A DNA stretch of 64,000 nt from Elysia chlorotica. Taxonomy: Eukaryota; Mollusca; Gastropoda; Plakobranchidae. Below are positions 28,253 through 41,800 of this stretch, in pieces (positions within the stretch are counted from its first letter, which is position 1; every line of letters begins with the position of its first letter). The notes beneath the pieces are model-generated. The model made no database searches, had not been told where the DNA came from, and worked only from the letters and a program-made list of their open reading frames with translations. A program made the position numbers and the translations under genes. The stretch lies in the NCBI GenBank assembly GCA_003991915.1, contig RQTK01000238.1, positions 513,322 to 577,321 on the forward strand, given 5' to 3'.

Positions 28253-28679
28253 TATCCCTGCAGTTTTTTGCCATTTGAACCCCCAAATTTAATAAAATTT
28301 GCGGCAAAAACATTAAAAGTTGCCACTAAATTTGTGAAAAATACCAAGATTTGCCTTTCAATTTGCCAAATGTTCAGGCTTCCTTAAAAAAAAAATCTAT
28401 TTTGACAAGTGACTAGAATATAATTAAATGTATGGCAATTAAATTTAAAGATTGTTAATAACATGTATTGGTTATTTCTGAAATCCTTCAATTCCAATCA
28501 ATTGGGATGACACCTCACTTACCAGAGAGTTCTAGTCCTTCTGATCTAAGAACGAGGAGTTGATGAAGGCTGGACAGTTATGAGGTATGGAGAGAAAAAG
28601 AGAGAGAGACGGACAGGCAGACAGACAGAGAAGAAAGTTGAGTATGAGTTTGAGTTTGTTGGTCAGTGTTCAGCGTCAG

Positions 28680-28912
28680 TACTATGTTTGTTGTGGACGG
28701 ATGCCAAGACTAACATCTGACAATTTTACGTTTTGCCATATTAAAGGCAGTGCAGGGATACACATTATGCTGACACTGATCAAACCAGAAGGAGACAAAA
28801 TTGGAAAATCATTTTTTTTTTTTTTACCGATTTTGGATTTCGAACCAGAGGCCTCCCGATTAGGCGACCAACGTTTCACCATTTGCGCAAGTTTGCCTCC
28901 TCTGAGCAAGAG
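28680..28912 (-). mobile_element. tRNA-derived SINE, minus strand
   Basis: On the minus strand the head at 28910-28840 contains TTGCGCAAATGGTGAAACG and box B GGTTCGAAATCC. The core GTGTCAGCATAATGTG is near 28770, and TGTCAGATGTTAGTCTTGGC lies toward the tail. A poly-T run (28810-28826) separates head and body. Confidence 0.75.
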
Positions 28913-29814
28913 CTATAAGAGAAAAAGAGAAAGAAAATATGGAGAGAAAGAATTAAAGAGTGAATGGAGAGAGATAGAGAGGGAATCCTGACCGAGAAAG
29001 AGAGAGACAGACAGAGTTAAGGAGGGAGAGAGAAAAGAACATCTTTTGTGGGTTCATTGCCGGTTGTGAAGATGATCTTTAAACGGAAGAGAGAAAAAGA
29101 GAAAAAAAGCCTCCAATTTTGTTATTTTTGCGGAAAACTGCAGGGCCTTAGTAATAATAGTAATAAAGATGACAATGACATCAATCTTCAGCGACTGTTA
29201 AGTCATTAGAAGACATGCATATATACAATGTATTTAGGCCAATATTACAATATATGGGATAACCTTTATTAACATTTTTATGATGGCCAATGTGGCAATG
29301 CCTTTGTAGTGTTTGTTGTGAAGAACACAATTTTATGATAATGTGACTGTTCATTTTGATGTATGTTTATTTACTTATGATTAAACTTTAAATGAAAAGT
29401 AATAATTTTACAAGTAAATGTTAAGTAGGCATCCTTCTGTCTTGGGAGACGATGGGTAGCGCTCTGTCGATAGTCAAGGTCAGGTCTGCCTGGAGCAGCG
29501 ACGATGGTGGCTCAAGAGTCCAATCCTTGTGTGGCAGTCACATCAGTAGTTGTCACAGACAAACTTTGATGTTTGTTGGGGGGACTGGTCTGCTTTTCTC
29601 TCCTTTCTTTTAGCCCTTCTTTCCTCCAAGTGTTGGTTTCTTTCTCTCTCGCCAACAGCTTGCCTCCACCCAGTTCTGTTTCCTGCAATGCTTTCCCATG
29701 AGTCTGCTCTGATTCATGTCGCTCGACTGACCTCTCCAGGGAACTTGTTGAGTTCCACAATGAGATGTGAAGAGCTGGACCTTATTCTCCAACTCAACTG
29801 ATGGTTTGCACTTG

Positions 29815-30012
29815 GGTTGAGTTGGTGCTTAACGTCTAACTTCAGTACTATACAGGCCATATTGTGGATGGGTTACAAGATTGACGTCTGGCGACCTTAT
29901 GTACTGCCACTCATGAGAACGCGCGGGGTGACCACTCCTGTCTCAGCCGGTCACATTATACTGACACTGACCAAATCCGACAAATACATTTCAGATCAAA
30001 TCAGGGATTCTT
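29815..30012 (-). mobile_element. SINE body, minus strand
   Basis: Contains GGTCACATTATACTGACAC (29950-29970), the reverse complement of the shared core, preceded by TGTCTCAGCC and a tail like the copy at 14.6 kb. No tRNA head is recognisable. Confidence 0.65.
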
Positions 30013-30301
30013 CTTCTTCTGGAACTGTTTAAACCCCTAATGTGTGCTGTGAGAGACACTAAAGCAGGAAACATAACAAAAGTTTTTGCATATCTCCGGG
30101 GCATGATGCCTTCCCCTTCCTCAACTGTTCTTTCAGATAGGGCTCTCATAGCGACTTCTCTTCTTTTTTGGATGTATCCGCCCTACTTAATCACTTTTAA
30201 AATGACGATGTGTTAATGTGTAAAAAAACAAATCAAATGATCTTTTGTACTGTAGTATATATTTTGTTATCATTACCATAGCTTATAGCTTGCTTGTTGT
30301 T

Positions 30302-30338
<37 letters not shown>

Positions 30339-32180
30339 CACATACCAAGCTAAGCTCAACTTAAGTAACATAGGCACATAATTTTCAGTTTTAAGACTTG
30401 CTTTTACATGCGTTGTTTTAGCTACCTCTTACTGAAGGGGGAATTATGTTGTGGCCTTTGCCTTAATTAATTGTGCATTATCAAGAACATGTATTATAAA
30501 ATTTAAATACAAAGTTCTTCTCCTCTCTCGTATTAATTGTTATCCTCTGGATTTCAACATTTTTTTAAAAGGTTAAGATATAGTCAATCCTTGTGAAGAT
30601 ATTGGTCTTGGAAAGTGAGATAATGCTGTAGTCTGAGACCTCACATATCCTGTCTACAACTGTAGGTGGTGACACCTCACAAAGGCACAAAAGTAATTAT
30701 TGTGTAGTAATATTTTGCTTTATCTAGGATCTATGCGAATGACAAAAAAAATTTGTGGTATGTTTTTGGCTGTGCATTTTCTTCAATGCATGTTGTGAGT
30801 TAAATCAGCATTACTTCAATCAACCATGTGTGTTTTATTTATTTTTTGATGTATTTAAATATATTTATACATTTCACGGACAATTCATTTCCTTGAAAAA
30901 AGGTATGAATTTTTCTCTGAACTAAAGAATTTGGTCAGTGGTATTTTTTTTACAGGAATATGTTGCATTTTTTTTAAAGCCTTTTGTCTATCACTGACAA
31001 AAAATTAAAATTGGGGCAAAGTTCCATTTATGTAATTTTTTTTTCAGGAAATAAACAAGTAGGCGTAACCTCTCTGCAAGAATAAAAAAAAAAAAGAAAG
31101 TCAACACCATGATTGAGCCTAAACATAACAATATTGTACAATTACTACAGTTGAATGATGTAGTAAAAGATTTAAATGTAAGGCATTTTACTCATTATGA
31201 AATTATAATACAATCTAATGTGGCTATATTTTAAGCCTTAAACAAGATTTCCATCCCTTTTTGAATTTATCCCTACTTATTTGTTTTCTTTTGTTAATTT
31301 TACCAAAAAAAAAATATTTTTGTCTCATATCACATTCCTAAATTATTGAAAATGTAAGAAATTATTTATTATGATGTTGGCGACATCCTAAGCTCAAATT
31401 TGTGTGTGTGTGTTTTTTTTTTTGTGTTTTTTTTGTTGTTGTTTTTTTTTTTTTTTTGGGGGGGGGGGGGGGGGGGGCAAATTTTTGTGTGTGTTTTTTT
31501 GTTTTTTTGGGGGGGGGGGGGGGGATGTCAGAATGTGTTGATAAAAACTTAATGAAAATATGATGCACTGCTCGTGTCATATCTAGAACTTTTTTCAGCA
31601 TGGGGCAGAGAATTATTCAGTAGAACTCATTGTTACAACTTGCCAGCAATACAGTTAGTTCAGAAATGTATTTTCTCCAAATATTAGCCTCTTCAATTTT
31701 CTGAAAATGGAACATCGTTTTGTAGAAAAAATTGAAAAAAGTCTCTTGACCAAGTAAAGTGTTGTATTTTATCAACAGTCTTATTGGTAGTTTATCTGGA
31801 CAATTTATTGGTGCGAAATGTTTGTATATTTTATATATTTTAGTGAATGATATACATTTCTTTCCTAGATCTAATTCTTCAAGGTTTATATGTGAAAAGT
31901 TCTCACTTTTACAGGAATGAGTTGTTTTTAGTCATATTTTACTCAATAATACGATAACAAGATGATTTTAAGATGGGGGAAATGTAAATGAAAAGACAAA
32001 CGTGATGTCCATTAATATCTATTTCAATAATGCATATTACAATCCTGTCTGGTAAAGAAAAAAAAGATACTTTTACAGAAACCGCAACAAATATCCACAA
32101 AACCATCTTGGTTGAGGAGGAGTCCTCTCCTGTAGAGCTCATGACGTGCACCGGTGAAAGCCGCAAGGAAGTCAGTGTGT
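30013..32180. other. Intergenic, low-complexity
   Basis: Holds a (TA)n run (30305-30334), AT-rich sequence, and at 31417-31525 alternating T and G homopolymers including two pure G runs. No gene seen. Confidence 0.6.
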
Positions 32181-32199
32181 CGACAATTCTACTGACGAC

Positions 32200-34680
32200 C
32201 AAGACCAGGATAGGGACCTGGAAAATCAAAATCCTGTATGAGACTGGAAGAAGTGCCCATGTATGTCAATAAATGAACAGGTACAGCTTGAAAATATTGG
32301 GTGTCTGTGAGACCAGACGGACAGAGACAGGAAGAACAAGACTAGCTGATGGAAATACGCGTATCATAATGCACTCTGGAAACAAGAAGGTCAAGCACAC
32401 TCACATAGATTTGTATTGCTTATGACACCTGAGACAACACCGGGAACCTGTGTCACCAAAAATTCTCACTGCAAGATTTAACTCGAAGGGCAGAAGAGTC
32501 ACCATCATACACAGCTATGGTCTCACAAATGTAGCAGATATCGAGAAGAAAGTGAGTTTCTATGAACATGTCCAGACGGCGATCGACAGTCTCAAAGAGA
32601 GACACGAGAATCTTGTTGGGAGACCTGAACGCTAAAGTAGTCACCAACAACACAAACATGGAGCACATAATGGGAATCCACGGCACCGGAAATCAGAACG
32701 AGAATGGAGAATTCTCCACTGAGATTTGAACTGGTAATCAGAGGAACTCTGTTCCCGCTCAAGGCCTTTCATAAAACTTGGATTTCCCCCGACGGCAAGC
32801 CGAAAATCAATTTGACCACATAACAATCGACAGAAAGTGGAGAATAAGCTTGCATGATGTTAGGGTGAAACACGATGAGGACGCAGCATCAGATCACCAC
32901 CTGGTTCTTGCAGTACTAAAGACGAAGTTCAAGACTTTCAACGACAGGGCAGGACGACCAGTCCACAAGTTAATGTACATTGTCTTATAGAGGATAAAAA
33001 AGCAAAGCATTTTAAAATATAACTGAGGAGCAAAATCAGTGTGCTGTCCTTACTATCAGATGAGACAATTGAAGAACAATGGCAAAGCCTGCGAGAGACT
33101 TGGAAGGCGACATGTTCAACAGTCTGACACTCATCACTGAGAGGAAGAACCCGAAACACCAGATCAATCAGACTCAGGACGTACAAGAAAAACACCTATA
33201 AAAGCTCGATACTGGTAGAAAAATAGAGAGGTGAGAAAAGTGCCAGGAAAGACAAAAGAAATTACGTAGATGGGGATGACTATAGAGGTAGTCTCCAGAA
33301 GGTCAAAGAAATATGAAGAGACTGTACAAAAGCACCAGGACTCTCGGGGGAAGAACAGAAACCCCAGCCGCCCCGTTAAAAACAAGAACGGAAACACCAT
33401 GATTCAGGCGAGGAAGAGCAGTGGGCAAGATAATGAAACTCTTTAAGGAAACACTCAACATAATTGCTCCACCGGTCCCACCAGAAATCCCACCCCCAAC
33501 TGAGCTCCTAGACATTAACACCAACACTCCCAGCTAGGTAGAGATCGCCTAGGCCATTAAGTCTCTCAAGTCATGCAAGGCAGCAGGTCCAGACGGCATA
33601 CCACGACTAAATTGCTGCAACCACTCCTATTCAAGATCTGGGAGCCAGAGCAAGTTCCAGAAGACTGGAAAGGAGAACAACTTGTAAAGCTGCCCAAGAA
33701 AGGGGACTTGTTATCCTGCCGTTACTGGCGAGGAATCATGCTGCTATCAATCCCGCATAAAGTTTTAACAAAAATCATGTTGGAGAGGCTCAAGATAACC
33801 TTGACAAGAAATTACGTGATGAGCAAGCAGGCTTCCGACAAGATTGCTCATTCACGGACCACATAGCTGCCATACGCATCATCATCGAGCAGTCACTAGA
33901 GTGACAGACCCTCCTATATGCCGTGTTTGTTGACTTTCAAAAGGCATTCGACAGCGTCGACCTAAATGCCATCTGGAGGTTAATGTACCACTATGGCTTT
34001 CCACGAAAGTGTGCCACTATTACCTTACAACTCTCCAAAGACACCACTTGTCAAGTTATCCACGACGAGAAATCGATGTAACCGTTTAACGTGCTAACTG
34101 GCGTCCGCCAGGGTTGCTTGCTCTCCCCAACGATTTTCATTATGGTGGTTGACTGGGCTATGAGACTGGGCTTCAGCAGGTCGAAGGAGGGGTATCCAGT
34201 GGACCTTCATGGAGCAGCTGGAGGACCTTGACTTTGCAGACGACATCAGCCTTCTCTCCCGAAAGCAACAGGATGCACAATGGAAGCTTTATCGTGTGGC
34301 TGAAAAGCCGAGAAAACAAGACTAGATAAACATCAGAAAAACTGAAGCATTGAGAATCAACAATAAACAGTCCAATGCATTGCGACTACATGACGAAAAC
34401 ATTAAAGAGGGTAAAACTTTTTCTTTCTTGGTAGTGTTGTTAGCAGCGCAGAGACGGGGGCACTGACGAAGACATCAGATGCCGAATCAACTTAGCCAGG
34501 TACGCCTTCAGCACCCTCAAACCAATCTGGAGGTCTACAGCACTATCCGTCAGAAACAAGATCCGGATGTTCAATATTAACGTAAAGTCGATCCTACTTA
34601 ATAACTCTGAAACATGGCGCCTCACCAAGACCAGCACCACAAAACTACAAGTACAATCATTTTCCATTAACGGTGACTAA
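32200..34680 (+). mobile_element. RTE-like LINE with endonuclease and reverse transcriptase, decayed
   Basis: The plus strand starts near IGTWKIKILYETGRSAHVCQ (32210-32270), the N-terminal motif of the apurinic-type endonuclease. It continues past ILGVCETRR (32295) to the polymerase: AIKSLKSCKAAGPDGIP (33555-33605), KLPKKGDLLSCRYWRGIMLL (33690-33750), FVDFQKAFDSVD (33925-33960), GVRQGCLLSPTIF (34105-34140) and DFADDISLLSR (34232-34265) with its catalytic FADD. It ends near 34676. At least several frame changes and stops break it, so it is inactive. This is the longest LINE copy in the window. Confidence 0.9.
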
Positions 34681-34689
34681 GTAACTATG

Positions 34690-35190
34690 ACAGCATAGCT
34701 TTTGTTTAGATTTTTTGAGGAACAGAACTACATGCATTTCACAACTGTGGAGGATTTAAATTTATATAGATATATTTTAGTAAAAGTGATAAACAAAAAT
34801 TTATTCCTCTAATTTCAGACTTGTACTTACTTGAGTTGCACAAAGAACTGTTTACCCATCACTGTTTCTTTAATACATGTATCAATATTTTTTTTAATTA
34901 TACTTGCTGAGCTTTTTTCTTTGGTACGAGTGATCTCATTAAAAAAATTTCACTGGCCATACACGTTTCTACTTTTCTTTGTTTGGTATACTTGTTAAAA
35001 GATTAGACCGAATGATCTGTTATTATTTATGGTTGCACGTTACATATTTTTGATTGTGTATGCTAAAAGGTAATCCTCCTTCAATATACGTGGATTGTTT
35101 AATGGACAGTTTTTCAGCTTATTTGTCTTTGTTTTCGTTAGCACTTATCATTACAGTCTTTTAATGCAGTCACGAGTGTATTGTTTTTAT
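34690..35190. other. Intergenic, no gene recognised
   Basis: AT-rich sequence between the LINE and a large CT array, with no visible feature. Confidence 0.5.
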
Positions 35191-35192
35191 AT

Positions 35193-35198
<6 letters not shown>

Positions 35199-35279
<81 letters not shown>

Positions 35280-35304
35280 NNNNNNNNNNNNNNNNNNNNN
35301 NNNN

Positions 35305-35373
<69 letters not shown>
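35199..35373. repeat. (CT)n, 25-base gap, (GA)n
   Basis: CT repeats to 35279, N at 35280-35304, then GA repeats to 35366 and a poly-G run. The two arms are inverted copies of one dinucleotide repeat and could form a long hairpin, or could mark an inverted join at an assembly gap. Confidence 0.95.
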
Positions 35374-35375
<2 letters not shown>

Positions 35376-35797
35376 GTATACACATACTTTTATACTTTGT
35401 TCTTATAACCCATCTAAAGGATGTCAAAACCAACTGAGCAAAGTTAGAGAAGAATAGTGAACCGATAAGTACAGAGAAAGACGGCGGATAGACTGACAGA
35501 CAGACGCGCAGACAGACAGGCAGGCAAGCAGACAGAAAGATAGAAGCAGGCAGACATGGAGATAGAGACAGATAGATCGAGACAAAGGCAGAAAAGACAG
35601 AGACAGGAAGGGAAACATAATTATACAGAGAGGGGAAGAGGAAGAGAGACATGGAGAGAGAAGCATGTAAGATTAAGGGAACTAGCTGAGAGACAGGAAG
35701 GGATAAAAACAGAGAACTGAGAGAAAATCTCTCTCTCTCTCTCGCACGCCTCTTGTTTACTCACCCACGCCCTACACCACCACCACCACAACAACAA

Positions 35798-35801
35798 TAA
35801 C

Positions 35802-35834
<33 letters not shown>

Positions 35835-35913
35835 CATCATCATCACCCTCACCCTCATCATTACCGTGATCGTCATCAGCATTACCACCACCACCACCAC
35901 CACTACCACCACC

Positions 35914-35995
<82 letters not shown>
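35798..35995. repeat. (CAT)n / (CAC)n microsatellite cluster
   Basis: CAT and CAC trinucleotide blocks. Poly-Asp, poly-Met and poly-Ile frames over this stretch are artefacts. Confidence 0.95.
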
Positions 35996-36054
35996 ATGTG
36001 AAGATAATTTGTATAGCTATATGGATCATGCCAAGAACAATGTATTGATATATC

Positions 36055-36300
36055 CACCGTAAGGTCCCGTGTTCGAAACCCACTGCCTGCAACATTATTT
36101 TCGTCTTAATTCAACCCGATCTGGTTGGGTCTGTTTCAGATTAATGTGACTGGCGGAGACAGAAGTCCTTGTAATAAAAAGTTTTATACCCGCACTGGCA
36201 GCACGTAAATTGTCACGACGTTAGTCTTGGGGCCCACCCACGATATAGCCATGCTATTTGCGTTGGATGTAATTTGTAAAGCAACTAAATCTACACTAAG
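36055..36300 (+). mobile_element. tRNA-derived SINE
   Basis: Part of a tRNA-like head with a box B-like GTGTTCGAAACCC (36070-36083), then the core ATTAATGTGACTGG, GGCAGCACGTAAATTGTCAC and GTTAGTCTTGGGGCC. The left half of the head is lost. Confidence 0.65.
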
Positions 36301-36821
36301 TTATGTGTTAGTGCGTTACTGTTGTATTTTTTAATTGGGCTTAGTATTATTAGCGAGGCTATAGATCTGAAACGTCATCCGGCATCCTAAAGTACATCTC
36401 AAAGATGTGCTGCTGCTAGATTTTACACACCCTTCTGTCTACCAGTAGTACCACTTTAGGCTAGAGTTACTGAACGTGATTTTGAGTTGACTCACTTTCG
36501 TTTTGTAACCTCATACTGGGCCGTCTAAAATTAGAATTTGTTCAGAGCTGTTCGTTCACACGATCTTTCTAATCTATAACTAGCGAAAGAACGATTTTCG
36601 TAAGAGATCAACACCGAAGGGTAGGTCCTATTACTCAATCATCAATATCAAGTTCACTTGTTCTGCTGAGAGTGAATTCAAGCTGGGTTCTCCACCAATG
36701 TCATGATAACTGAGCTACTGCAGCAACTGATTGATTAAGGTGAGTTAAAAATTGTTTTCAATGGTAATTTATTTTAATGCAAAGGAATAATGCTGAAATG
36801 ATTTTAAAATTTATAACATAC

Positions 36822-37020
36822 TAGATCTAGATCTAGATCGATCTAGATCTAGATCCTTATCTAGATATATATAGAAGTAGAATCTAGATCTAGATTTCTA
36901 GATTCTAGATATATATCTACTAAAATCTAGATCAAGATATAGAACTATTTCTAGTATTTTTATATACTAGATACATGTATATTATATCTAGAGACGGATT
37001 TTAGATCTAGATAGAATTAG
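36822..37020. repeat. AGATCT/TCTAGA palindrome cluster
   Basis: About 200 bases made mostly of overlapping TAGATCTAGATC-like palindromes, more ordered than AT-rich background. Smaller clusters occur near 4920, 5130, 46030-46260, 55440 and 55500. Confidence 0.8.
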
Positions 37021-37049
37021 ATTCTATTTGGGCCTCTAAACCCCCTCTG

Positions 37050-38381
37050 TATGAGCCATTCCAAAAAAAAGTGCCCCCCAGCATGCATGTATTTTAAAAT
37101 GTTATAAATAATGACATATACTTTCTTTTTGTTTGTGGTTTTTTTCTATGAAAAGAGGACACTTTGAAGAGATAACCCCAATAATTTCAACTTTTTATAT
37201 TTCAAACTTGTTGAGTTATGTTGAGTTCAGTCTGGCAATCTGTTGTTTTTTGCACATTTTTTTCCTGACAAAGTTGAGGTCATGTACTGATTATCTTGCT
37301 ATGAAAGAAATATTCAATCATGGCTTGATTTTTTGTTGTTCAATATATAAAGGAAATATCTTCTGAAAGGAAAAAGACGTGATAGATCACGACCGGTTGT
37401 ATAGTTTTTGCACAGGCAAAACAATAAAAATGTATATAACGGACGTCATGCACTTTGTAAACAACACACAATGAAGTAAAAGCCCTATACTATACATGTT
37501 TGGGGCCAATCCCGCAAATTCTCGCGAAAAACGTGAATGGCAATCCATGCCAATTGTAAAAATACCATTGAGTGTGCCCCCGAACATGGATTGAGTAGTG
37601 TACGCTCAATGTAGACAAAATACTGTAATACTTTGTAAAAAAGTTACGTCCGTAAGATGCATCCCTAATTCTTTATTGTTTATTCTTTTTCTCCAAAAAG
37701 TGTTTTGAATCATACCATCTGAGTGCATACAATAAAAAAATGGTCACAAATTTCCACTTGAGAGAGCTGTTTGTGATAGAAACGTATTTAAAATGACTTT
37801 GTAACTTGATCTAAAGAGTTACGTCCGTAAGATGTTTTTAGATTACCATTCTGTTCACAAGTCACAGACTGTTATTAAATGATCCCATGTAAATCTATTT
37901 CTCGTGGCTGAAAAAAGATAGTTATCTTTATGAATGAAATATTTTCGCCAGCTGGGCTTTATTATGTTTCTCGTAAAAGTCATGAGCTCGTAAATCAATA
38001 CTTAGTAAAAAAAAATGTGCGATATGGCTCAACTTCAAGTTAATTTTTGTAGATCTAAATCATAATAACTGGTATAAAATAAAAGCGGTGGGAACAGTAT
38101 CATGTTTTAATGTTCGCTTTTATGCTAGCTTCTAATAGAAAGCGAGTGGGTTTCTTATATTATCATATAATTTTTTTTTTATGATGGTTTATTTTTTCTT
38201 ACGGACGTCACTCTTACAAAGTTACAATCAGTATAAAAGAAAAGCTGTTGGAACAGTATCATGTTTTAATGTTTGTTTGTATCCTAGCTTCTAATAGAAA
38301 GTGATTGGGTTCCTTCAATCATCATTAAAAATTCAGTTGCTTTGTCAGGTTTCAGATACCAATTTTTAGGAATGGCTCATA
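37050..38381. mobile_element. TA-flanked inverted-repeat element (MITE-like), 1.33 kb
   Basis: TATGAGCCATTCC at 37050-37062 is matched perfectly by its reverse complement GGAATGGCTCATA at 38369-38381. The outer TA may be the target duplication of a Tc1/mariner-like element. Inside, ACGTCCGTAAGATG occurs twice (about 37646, 37817) and its inverse once (about 38199), each next to ACTTTGTAA. A segment of about 105 bases near 38060 is repeated near 38224. No transposase frame was seen. It lies about 450 bases upstream of the first recognised NUP153 exon. Confidence 0.65.
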
Positions 38382-38834
38382 TACACAATGAGACATATCG
38401 AGACTCAAGTAAAGTGCATTTCTTTCACTTTTAGGATACAACTCTTCCGATGTTCTAGATTCCGATTTTAAGAACCCTCAATCATTGAACAACGGCTGTT
38501 ATCACCATGCTATAGTGAAAAATAAATTCAGATTCCCCCCGAGAAGAGATGTAAGCAGTGGGGTACTCTAAATTGTAGGGCCTGTAAAGTAACAATGTAA
38601 TAATTATTAATGGATTGATAGCTAGCTGTAGACTGTTCATCAATTGTCAGCAATGTTCATGAAATCCCAATATTTTTAGGGTTTGTCCAATTAACCAATG
38701 CAGACAGAATAATAATTGTTGCAGTTTTGCAAACGTTTTTTGTCTTTCAATTAAAATCTTTCCACGCTTACATTTAAAGGGACTTCAAAATTTTCCTCCT
38801 TTTTTACTTAAAATTTTGTTTTATTTGTTAACAG

Positions 38835-41800
38835 GGTTGACAAATGCCTTTCAACAAGATCCTAAAAAGAAGGCAGTTGATGCAGCTCGATTGCGCATGT
38901 CTGATTCTTATCTAGACGAGCCTGTTTATACACCCTCAAGTGCTACACCTAATCAGATAATGATGTCGACTACAATAAAAAAGCACTCTTCTAAGTCAGG
39001 TAATCATATTTGTTAAATGGTGTGCATGTGCTTTTTTCTATCCTATAGACAAGAAATTAGGTTAGCCAACAACTTCATTGATACCGATCAGTCCCAACTC
39101 ATTTTTTCTTGCGTTTATATGTCCAAATCATGTATGGACGCCACAAAATGAGACGTTTTTTGGCAAGGCTCGAATTGAGATAATGGACATGGTGTTTCTG
39201 ATACTAAAGATGAAAATCAACATAGTCAGAAAAAAATAAAACAACAAAAAATATGACGGATGGGCATCTGGCTGTATTTTTTTCCTCAATTATCCTATAT
39301 TTGGTGTGACCCATTCTGAGACACTAAAGATTTCATAACTTCCACAACTATTGGTAGATTTTGATGATTAATAAAGCAATCTGCTCTAACTAACCAGCTC
39401 TATTGGAACAAATCGAAATAAACTACCTATAAAAAGTTTGAATTTTTATTGCTTGCGCTTGTGTTTTGTATTTTTTGTTTTGTTTTGGTGTTTTTTTTTT
39501 TTAAACTTTTGTTGTTGTTTGTTATACATTTATAGTGTGTATAGACTGAGTATCTGTATCATAAATAACACTAACTCAACTTATAGAGAACTATGTCTGT
39601 ACCTGTTTTGTCTGAAAAATATCTATTACCATTGGAGTACCTAAAGGGGGCTTTTTCAAGTAGGTAGGCCTGATATTATATTAAAATTTTATTGATACTG
39701 TTCTGGTTATTGTGTGCCCCTTTCGATGATCATTTATACCATGATAGCTGAGGCTTCTTTGTATGATCCACCGTGCATGTCTGGTCAATCTTAAGATTCA
39801 ATATTTTTGTTTGTTTCTCACAGTTGAAGATACATCCCAACTGTGGAGCCCTGAAGGAGTCCGGTTAAGGAAGGCACTTGTACCTCCAGTGAAAGATAGT
39901 CCTGCCTTTAATGCCTTTTTATTTGCATCATCAAAAGTAAGTTCTCACAACCACTGTGGTTCTAAAATATGTTCATTACTAGCCTTTTCTCTCCCTCCCT
40001 CTCTCTTTCTTTTTTTTTTCTTTTCATAGTTTTGAAAAATTTAAATATCGTGTTGCATTGGTGGGAGAGTGCCGGGTGCAGGCATGCAGGCCTATAGATT
40101 TCTCAAGACCGCTTGCGGGCTTCTCAGTGGTAACTTTGAAAAAAAAATTTGTGGGTGATAGCAGTGACCAAGAGCTATCAATGTTATAATCACTCATACG
40201 ATACTGATAGACTAGTCTTAGCTATGTTAGTTTGTTAAATTTATATTGATAAATACATTTTCTTATAAGTGTCAAGGTTCTGTGGGTTGCGTTCAATAGC
40301 GCAAGTACTATTTGATGTGTCAATAACAAGGCAAAAACTGCAATGCGACAGTTATTAGAAGTACGGCTACAGGCGAGTGCCTTTAGTAGCTACCTAGTTT
40401 CCCCGAACACCCAGTCACAGCGCTTCACTTTCTGTGATCGGTACATAGGGATGTGCATGCTGCACTCACATGGGATAACTCAAAAGGAGTAACCTCTCCT
40501 CAGATTTTAGTGTGGCCTTTTTACACTTGTAAATCTGGGGTAGGGATGTAGAAGCCATCAATCTGCATCCAATGGTACCTTGTTTTTTTTTTATCATTGT
40601 TTGATGACATGGCAACTGAAAGATATTTAATGACACTTTTGTATTTCTGATAAACATAGGGCCATGGTCATACTAAGGCCAATTTTTGCATGTTTGAGGG
40701 TAAAACTTTTTTTTAATATAATTAAGAGTTTTGCAATTATTATTTCAAACAATGGAGGACGCCGATTTAGATTCAGTTTATTTTCACCCATTACGTTCAA
40801 TGCCCCATTTACAGCTATCAAGAATCTGAAATCGAAAGTAGAAAGATCGTGTGTTTTTACAAGAACAAATATTATCCAATATTGGTGGCTTTAACTTTTA
40901 TTTCTCTTTTATACATCCATTTACAAGACATTGAAAAGCAATTAACTTCAAGGAAAAGAAAAATGAATATCCTCAGGTATTCAAGGACTAAATCTAACAA
41001 ACAATCTAGATCTAGGCCTAGATCAAGTCCAAAGTTTAAGATATATAATGTAAAAAACAATACCACTATGGCTTCAATGTTTTTTTTTCCTGGGTCTTGG
41101 TATTTATTTATAGCCTATTTTCACAAAAAGTGACCTTTTTCAAAGAAGAGAAAAAGTATGTCAGGTCTCACATCCTCATTAATGAAAAAAATATTTCTAG
41201 ACTTAAAATTAATCGGGTTTTAAAGGTAGGACTGAGTGGTACAATAACGGTACCTAAGAAAAAACCTGGTATGGGTTCCCGTTGCATGCTCTTACAGGAA
41301 ATTAGCCAAAATGCACTCCTGCTGGCTTTTTTAAATCTGTTGTACTCGCCCTTGTACATGTATTTTTTTAAAATCCAACATTCTTTTGTGTCACATTGCA
41401 GGCGAAAGTGGAAGGACTTGGAGACTCTTCGTTTTATTCAGGCAAAACCTGTTATGGTGGTTCTGCGGCACGCAGGAGAAAAAATTTAAATACATCATTG
41501 CCCTACCAGGTATGAGGGGTATTGTTTTTACGTAAAGACTGTAGTATTATAGAAAAAAAGACATTGTGAAACACTGATTTAGTGATGAGACAAAAAATAC
41601 CCTATTTTTCCCAGATTTCTGTTCCTAAAGTGGCTTACATTGCTTAATATAAAGAAAACTTTTTTTATCTTCAAGTCATCTCTGCCTTTGAGGAAGCAAG
41701 TAACTGCAAACAAGATGAATAATAGCCTGAATGCAACGACAAGTTCTACTGCTCAGAGAATATTGGAAACACTGGACAGGATGTCTACACCTTTGGGAGT

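Noticed and set aside
29512-29801. Overlapping frames on both strands around 29.5-29.8 kb
   Set aside because: No motif on either strand. The sequence may be part of a dispersed repeat (conserved-looking start near 29430), but I cannot support a family.
35138-36095. Frames made of Ser-Leu, Arg-Glu, Asp, Met or Ile repeats
   Set aside because: Microsatellite translations, some crossing the 25-base gap.
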